Source: JAKFWF01 sp041745515 (GTDB taxonomy: Bacteria > Pseudomonadota > Alphaproteobacteria > Rhizobiales > Hyphomicrobiaceae). From it: a stretch of 9,032 bases of DNA. The notes under the pieces are model-generated. The model was not told the DNA's origin, searched no databases, and saw only the letters and a program-made list of their open reading frames with translations. Of this stretch, positions 6,304 to 9,032 are shown piece by piece. The stretch covers positions 1 to 9,032 of the forward strand of contig JBGTIU010000195.1 of NCBI GenBank assembly GCA_041745515.1, read 5' to 3'. Both the position numbers and the translations under genes were made by a program. Each line of letters starts with the position of its first letter. Position 1 is the stretch's first letter.

Positions 6304-7746
6304 CTAGTTATTCGCGATCGGCAAGACCATCGGGGCGAGTTGGTCGGCCGTCCGTCCTGCCCAGTCGAGCATCGGCGCCTCGGCCATGGAACGCTTTTGC
6401 GCCTCTTCGAGAGCCTCCGAAGCCCCTACATAGTCGATCTTGACCGCTCGCCCATCGACCACCACCCGCTCGCCGTCGACGTAGACGTCCCGCACCGCGC
6501 GGTCCGCGGCGACGTAAAGCAGGCTCCTTATGGGCTCGCGCATCGGCATCATGGAGGGATGCTTGATGTCGACGAGCACTAGGTCAGCCTTGGCACCGAC
6601 CTTGAGCCGACCGATGTCGTCGCGCAGCAGCGCACGTGCACCGCCAACGGTTGCTGCGTTGAAGATGTCGAGTGTCGTCACGTCGTCGACCGTGCCCGCG
6701 ACCGCCCGCGAGATGGTGAATGCGCTCCGCATCTCTTCGAGGAAATTGTGCGGGTAGGTGTCTGTGCCGATCCCGAGATTGATACCCTGGCGCGCATAGG
6801 CGCCAAACGTGTTCATGGCAATGCCGCGACGCATGAATACGGTCGGGCAATGCGCGACGGTGGCGCCAGTGTCCCGTAGCAACGGCAAATCTCCATGCGT
6901 CGGCCAGTGCAGCCAGGGGTGATGGTCGAGGAAGATACCGTGCCCGATGATCGTGTTGCGGCCGAGCGCACCGATTGAGTGCAACCACCCAATGGGCGTC
7001 TTGCCATGGCGCCGGACCATCTCGTGGAATTCATTGACGCTCTGTGAGGCGTGAATTTGAAGCGGCAAGCGGCGCTCGACCGCGTAGTCATAGGCATCGC
7101 GGATGAGATCGGGCGTGCACGTATCGATCTGCGAAGGCATCATCATGCCGCTGAGCCGACCAGAGGGATGCTGCGACGTAAGGTCGATAAGACGTCGCGC
7201 TCTATCGAAGGCCTCTCGTCCTGCCTTCACGTCCCACGAATATTCGACAAGGTGGCCGTTCCGCGTGAACCACCGCGCATCGCGGAACATGGGCGCGGCG
7301 ACTGCGCGGATGCCGGACTCGGCAAGCGTGTCGATCCAGCCGTCAAATGGCGGCGAGATGTCGACCACGGTGGTGACGCCGCTCATCAGGAGCTCGGCGA
7401 GCGCGACGCGCATTGCGGCGACCGATCCCTCCAGATCATTGTTGAAGACCGTCAGGAACTCATAAAGTGAGCTGTGCCAGAAGCCGGGGCTGCGCGTCTC
7501 GTCGGTGATGCCCTTCCGCAGCGGCTCGCTGCTCGGATGGGTATGAATATTGATGAGGCCCGGTAGAAGGAGCCGCTGAGAACAGTCGATCTCGACATCG
7601 CCCGTCTCTGGACAATGTTTGCCGAGGAACGCGATCTCCCGGTCGCGGACCATCAGATCGAGATCGCGGCGGTAAACGTGCCCGCCCTGGACCTCGTCCC
7701 ATGCCACGACCCATGCGGCTCTGCGAAATATGGTGGTCTGTGGCAT
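6304..7746 (-). CDS. Amidohydrolase, TRZ/ATZ/SsnA (chlorohydrolase/deaminase) type
   Basis: A 480-aa member of the amidohydrolase superfamily, cytosolic, with an N-terminal beta segment, a TIM barrel and a C-terminal beta domain. Metal ligands are visible in order: HTH (H68, H70) after LLPGLIN, H232 in QIHASQS, H269 in IIGHG, and D329 in GIGTDTYPHN. This HxH-H-H-D set is typical of one-metal deaminases and chlorohydrolases. In those the second histidine is usually followed three residues later by a catalytic glutamate (HxxE); here that position is Gln235. The C-terminal part has GAKADLVLVDIKHP and VYVDGERVVVDGR, typical of the family. The substrate cannot be read from sequence; an aminated or halogenated ring, guanine-like base or amidine are family possibilities. 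A longer in-frame ATG exists at 7869, but its 41 extra residues are Pro/Arg/Gly-rich and unlike the family. AGGAGG (7764-7759) lies 12 nt before the chosen ATG at 7746. The gene is unpaired and points against parC and rnhB. Confidence 0.88.
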   Translation of the reverse strand: MPQTTIFRRAAWVVAWDEVQGGHVYRRDLDLMVRDREIAFLGKHCPETGDVEIDCSQRLLLPGLINIHTHPSSEPLRKGITDETRSPGFWHSSLYEFLTVFNNDLEGSVAAMRVALAELLMSGVTTVVDISPPFDGWIDTLAESGIRAVAAPMFRDARWFTRNGHLVEYSWDVKAGREAFDRARRLIDLTSQHPSGRLSGMMMPSQIDTCTPDLIRDAYDYAVERRLPLQIHASQSVNEFHEMVRRHGKTPIGWLHSIGALGRNTIIGHGIFLDHHPWLHWPTHGDLPLLRDTGATVAHCPTVFMRRGIAMNTFGAYARQGINLGIGTDTYPHNFLEEMRSAFTISRAVAGTVDDVTTLDIFNAATVGGARALLRDDIGRLKVGAKADLVLVDIKHPSMMPMREPIRSLLYVAADRAVRDVYVDGERVVVDGRAVKIDYVGASEALEEAQKRSMAEAPMLDWAGRTADQLAPMVLPIANN

Positions 7747-7758
7747 GGCAGTGCTCGC

Positions 7759-7764
7759 CCTCCT
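7759..7764 (-). promoter_or_regulatory. Ribosome binding site deciding the amidohydrolase start
   Basis: AGGAGG on the minus strand, 12 nt upstream of the ATG at 7746-7744. It is the best Shine-Dalgarno in the neighbourhood and argues against the upstream ATG at 7869. Confidence 0.55.
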
Positions 7765-7832
7765 CACGCCACCATTCGGCCTGGGGCCCGGCGGACGTGA
7801 TGGCGAGCCCGCCACGGGCCTTGAACGGTAAG

Positions 7833-8087
7833 CTAGACACGGCCCCAATTCCTCCGCAGGGCCTCCCACGCTTGACTGTTAGCGTGCACGATTATCGACT
7901 GTCGGTGCAAGGCACTCTTGATCAGCAGGCGCGAGCGCTCATCAAGCCGCGCGGCCGATGCAAGGGGCCGGAAAATTCCCAGCGCGAAGGGATCAATGAC
8001 GACCCCGCTGAAGATTTCGGCAGTGCAACAACCTCGACAGCTATCGGGGGGTAGACCTGCCGTGCATTCCACTACCGGACCTGTCAT
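7833..8087 (-). CDS. Doubtful small hypothetical ORF (84 aa) upstream of the amidohydrolase
   Basis: The amidohydrolase-rnhB gap (7747-8125, 379 nt) holds no recognisable gene. The best candidate is this minus-strand frame, ATG at 8087 and TAG at 7835-7833, in the same direction as the amidohydrolase and ending 86 nt before it. Its first 22 or so codons are cysteine-rich with mixed third positions. From about residue 24 onward (EIFSGVVIDPFALGIF, then LDERSRLLIKSALHRQ) third positions become mostly G/C, as in real genes here. AAGAG lies 9 nt upstream of the start. I recognise no family. It could be a decayed 3' piece of an older gene, a real small protein, or chance. The same stretch must also hold the amidohydrolase promoter. 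Confidence 0.22.
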   Translation of the reverse strand: MTGPVVECTAGLPPDSCRGCCTAEIFSGVVIDPFALGIFRPLASAARLDERSRLLIKSALHRQSIIVHANSQAWEALRRNWGRV

Positions 8088-8091
8088 GGCT

Positions 8092-8120
8092 TTGACTCTT
8101 GTTGGCCGAAGCTCGACACT
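8092..8120 (+). promoter_or_regulatory. Weak candidate rnhB promoter, possibly leaderless
   Basis: TTGACT at 8092-8097, a 17-nt spacer, then GACACT at 8115-8120, which keeps the A2 and T6 of a -10 box. A start of transcription about 7 nt on would fall at or next to the ATG at 8126, so the message could be leaderless. This would fit the absence of a Shine-Dalgarno before that ATG. Only one pattern match supports it. Confidence 0.25.
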
Positions 8121-8125
8121 TGCCC

Positions 8126-8764
8126 ATGGGGCGGGTCGATTCGGCATTGGCGGCATCCTTCGAGCTGGAGGCGGTATCGCTGCGGCTGCACGGCGGCCCG
8201 ATCTGCGGTGTCGACGAAGCCGGACGCGGGCCGTTGGCTGGCCCTGTCGTCGCAGCGGCCGTTATCCTCGATCCGGATGACATCCCGGCCGGCATCGCCG
8301 ACAGCAAAACACTTGATGCCGACACCCGCGAGCAGCTGTTTGCGAAGATCGCGGCAACCGCACGTTACGGTGTCGGCATCGCCGATATCGCCCGCATCGA
8401 TCGCGACAACATCCTGCACGCGACCATGTGGGCCATGCAGCAGGCCGTCACCGCGTTGGGAGTTGTTCCACGCCTGGCCCTGATCGACGGCAATCGGGCT
8501 CCGGGCCTGGGTTGCGAGACCCGCAGCATCGTCAAGGGCGACGCGAAATGCCTGTCGATCGCCGCGGCATCCATTGTCGCCAAAGTCACGCGCGATCGAT
8601 TGATGATCAAACTCGGCCGTGACCATCCCGGCTACGGTTTCGAACGGCACAAAGGCTACGGCACACCCGAACACATCGAAGCCCTGGCAAGGCTGGGCGT
8701 CACGCCTTATCATCGGCGCTCGTTCAGTCCAGTGCAGCTGGCGCTTGGCCTCGAATTGGCCTGA
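8126..8764 (+). CDS. rnhB: Ribonuclease HII
   Basis: Endonuclease that cuts the RNA strand of RNA/DNA hybrids and nicks 5' of single ribonucleotides in DNA, starting ribonucleotide excision repair. The 212-aa product has the full DEDD active site: D30 and E31 in GVDEAGRG, D121 in LIDGN, and D157 in KVTRDRLM. The GRG motif (residues 33-35), which reads the RNA-DNA junction, is intact, as are KGDAKCLSIAAASIVAK and the tyrosine-containing GYGFERHKGYGTPEH. The start is uncertain. TTG at 8099, 8102 and 8120 are in frame, and an in-frame stop at 8093-8095 limits extension; ATG 8126 is the only ATG before the conserved core. No clear ribosome binding site precedes any of them. The next gene starts 31 nt after the stop on the same strand and may be co-transcribed. 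Confidence 0.95.
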   Translation: MGRVDSALAASFELEAVSLRLHGGPICGVDEAGRGPLAGPVVAAAVILDPDDIPAGIADSKTLDADTREQLFAKIAATARYGVGIADIARIDRDNILHATMWAMQQAVTALGVVPRLALIDGNRAPGLGCETRSIVKGDAKCLSIAAASIVAKVTRDRLMIKLGRDHPGYGFERHKGYGTPEHIEALARLGVTPYHRRSFSPVQLALGLELA

Positions 8765-8795
8765 GCTGCAACAGGAAGCTGAGGGTTGGTGCACG

Positions 8796-9032
8796 GTGTC
8801 GTTTCGGTCCTACATCCTGCAGCGCGCAACGGCGGCGTTGATGCTGCCTTTCGTCGTTGCGCATCTGGCGCTGATTTTCTACGCAAGTCGCGGCGGCCTG
8901 TCGGCGACCGAAGTCCTCGCGCGCACGCGCGGATCGGTGGGCTGGGCCGCGTTCTACGGCGCGTTCGTGGTGCTCGCGAGCATCCATGGCGCGATTGGCG
9001 CGCGTACAGTCTTGACGGAATGGGCGGGCCTG
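8796..9032 (+). CDS. Succinate dehydrogenase/fumarate reductase-type cytochrome b membrane anchor, N-terminal part (runs off right edge)
   Basis: A GTG at 8796 opens a frame of 79 codons that reaches the window end without a stop. GAGGG (8781-8785) sits 10 nt upstream as ribosome binding site. The product begins SFRSYILQRATAALML. It has a first membrane helix at about residues 13-30 (LMLPFVVAHLALIFYA), a loop with ARTRGSVGW, and a second helix at about 50-66 (FYGAFVVLASIHGAIGA) followed by RTVLTEW. Two in-helix histidines (in VVAHL and SIHGAIG) are placed as haem b ligands usually are. The H-x3-G-x-R-x-(V/L)-L-x-(D/E)W pattern resembles the SdhC family, and the QRATA segment is placed like the HRxTG motif of SdhC. 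The role would be to anchor the flavoprotein and iron-sulfur subunits and pass electrons to quinone. Those partner genes, if present, lie beyond the window. Family call is moderately sure; a precise subunit name is not. Confidence 0.65.
   Translation, partial: MSFRSYILQRATAALMLPFVVAHLALIFYASRGGLSATEVLARTRGSVGWAAFYGAFVVLASIHGAIGARTVLTEWAGL

Noticed and set aside
7051..7470. Plus-strand 139-codon frame
   Set aside because: Antisense to the amidohydrolase, whose metal-binding residues and family architecture are clear.
7701..8054. Plus-strand 117-codon frame in the amidohydrolase-rnhB gap
   Set aside because: It starts antisense to the amidohydrolase, has no ribosome binding site or recognisable motif, and looks less coding-like than the minus-strand frame there.
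1..9032. tRNA, rRNA, CRISPR array, insertion sequence, toxin-antitoxin or defence module
   Set aside because: No cloverleaf-type sequence, regularly spaced direct repeats, transposase frame or recognisable defence or toxin domain was seen on either strand; a covariance or HMM scan was not possible.

Overview
The window looks like chromosomal housekeeping DNA from a GC-rich alphaproteobacterium. The evidence is the GFRPLY-type LptE directly after leuS, the alphaproteobacterial form of ParC, strong G/C preference at third codon positions, and a C-rich/G-rich palindromic intergenic repeat of a kind common in Alphaproteobacteria. I cannot name a genus. I see no phage, CRISPR, transposase, toxin-antitoxin or defence module, and nothing that is clearly a new multi-gene system.

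Layout. At the left edge (1-254, minus) is the 5' part of a YggS/PLPBP pyridoxal-phosphate protein that runs off the window. A short divergent spacer separates it from leuS (375-3002), the leucyl-tRNA synthetase. Its last 14 bases overlap lptE (2989-3552), the lipoprotein half of the LPS-assembly translocon. A 146-nt spacer follows, where many alphaproteobacteria carry holA. Next is parC (3699-5960), topoisomerase IV subunit A. The parC/amidohydrolase gap (5961-6303) holds a composite palindromic repeat of about 170 bp, with two C/G-tract hairpins and one long stem, and a 14-bp perfect palindrome. On the minus strand at 6304-7746 is a lone amidohydrolase of the TRZ/ATZ/SsnA type. A 379-nt gap (7747-8125) follows with at most one doubtful small ORF. 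Then come rnhB (8126-8764), ribonuclease HII, and 31 nt later the start of a succinate dehydrogenase/fumarate reductase-type membrane anchor (8796 to the right edge).

How the genes work together. leuS and lptE are translationally linked but serve protein synthesis and outer-membrane biogenesis. parC and rnhB serve chromosome decatenation and removal of RNA from DNA. The amidohydrolase is the one catabolic or salvage-type gene. It points against its neighbours and sits next to the repeat, so it is the most accessory-like part of the window. The points most worth a second look are the missing holA, the composite repeat, the Gln at the usual Glu position in the amidohydrolase, the Gln at the quinolone-contact position of ParC, and an SDH-like anchor placed after rnhB.
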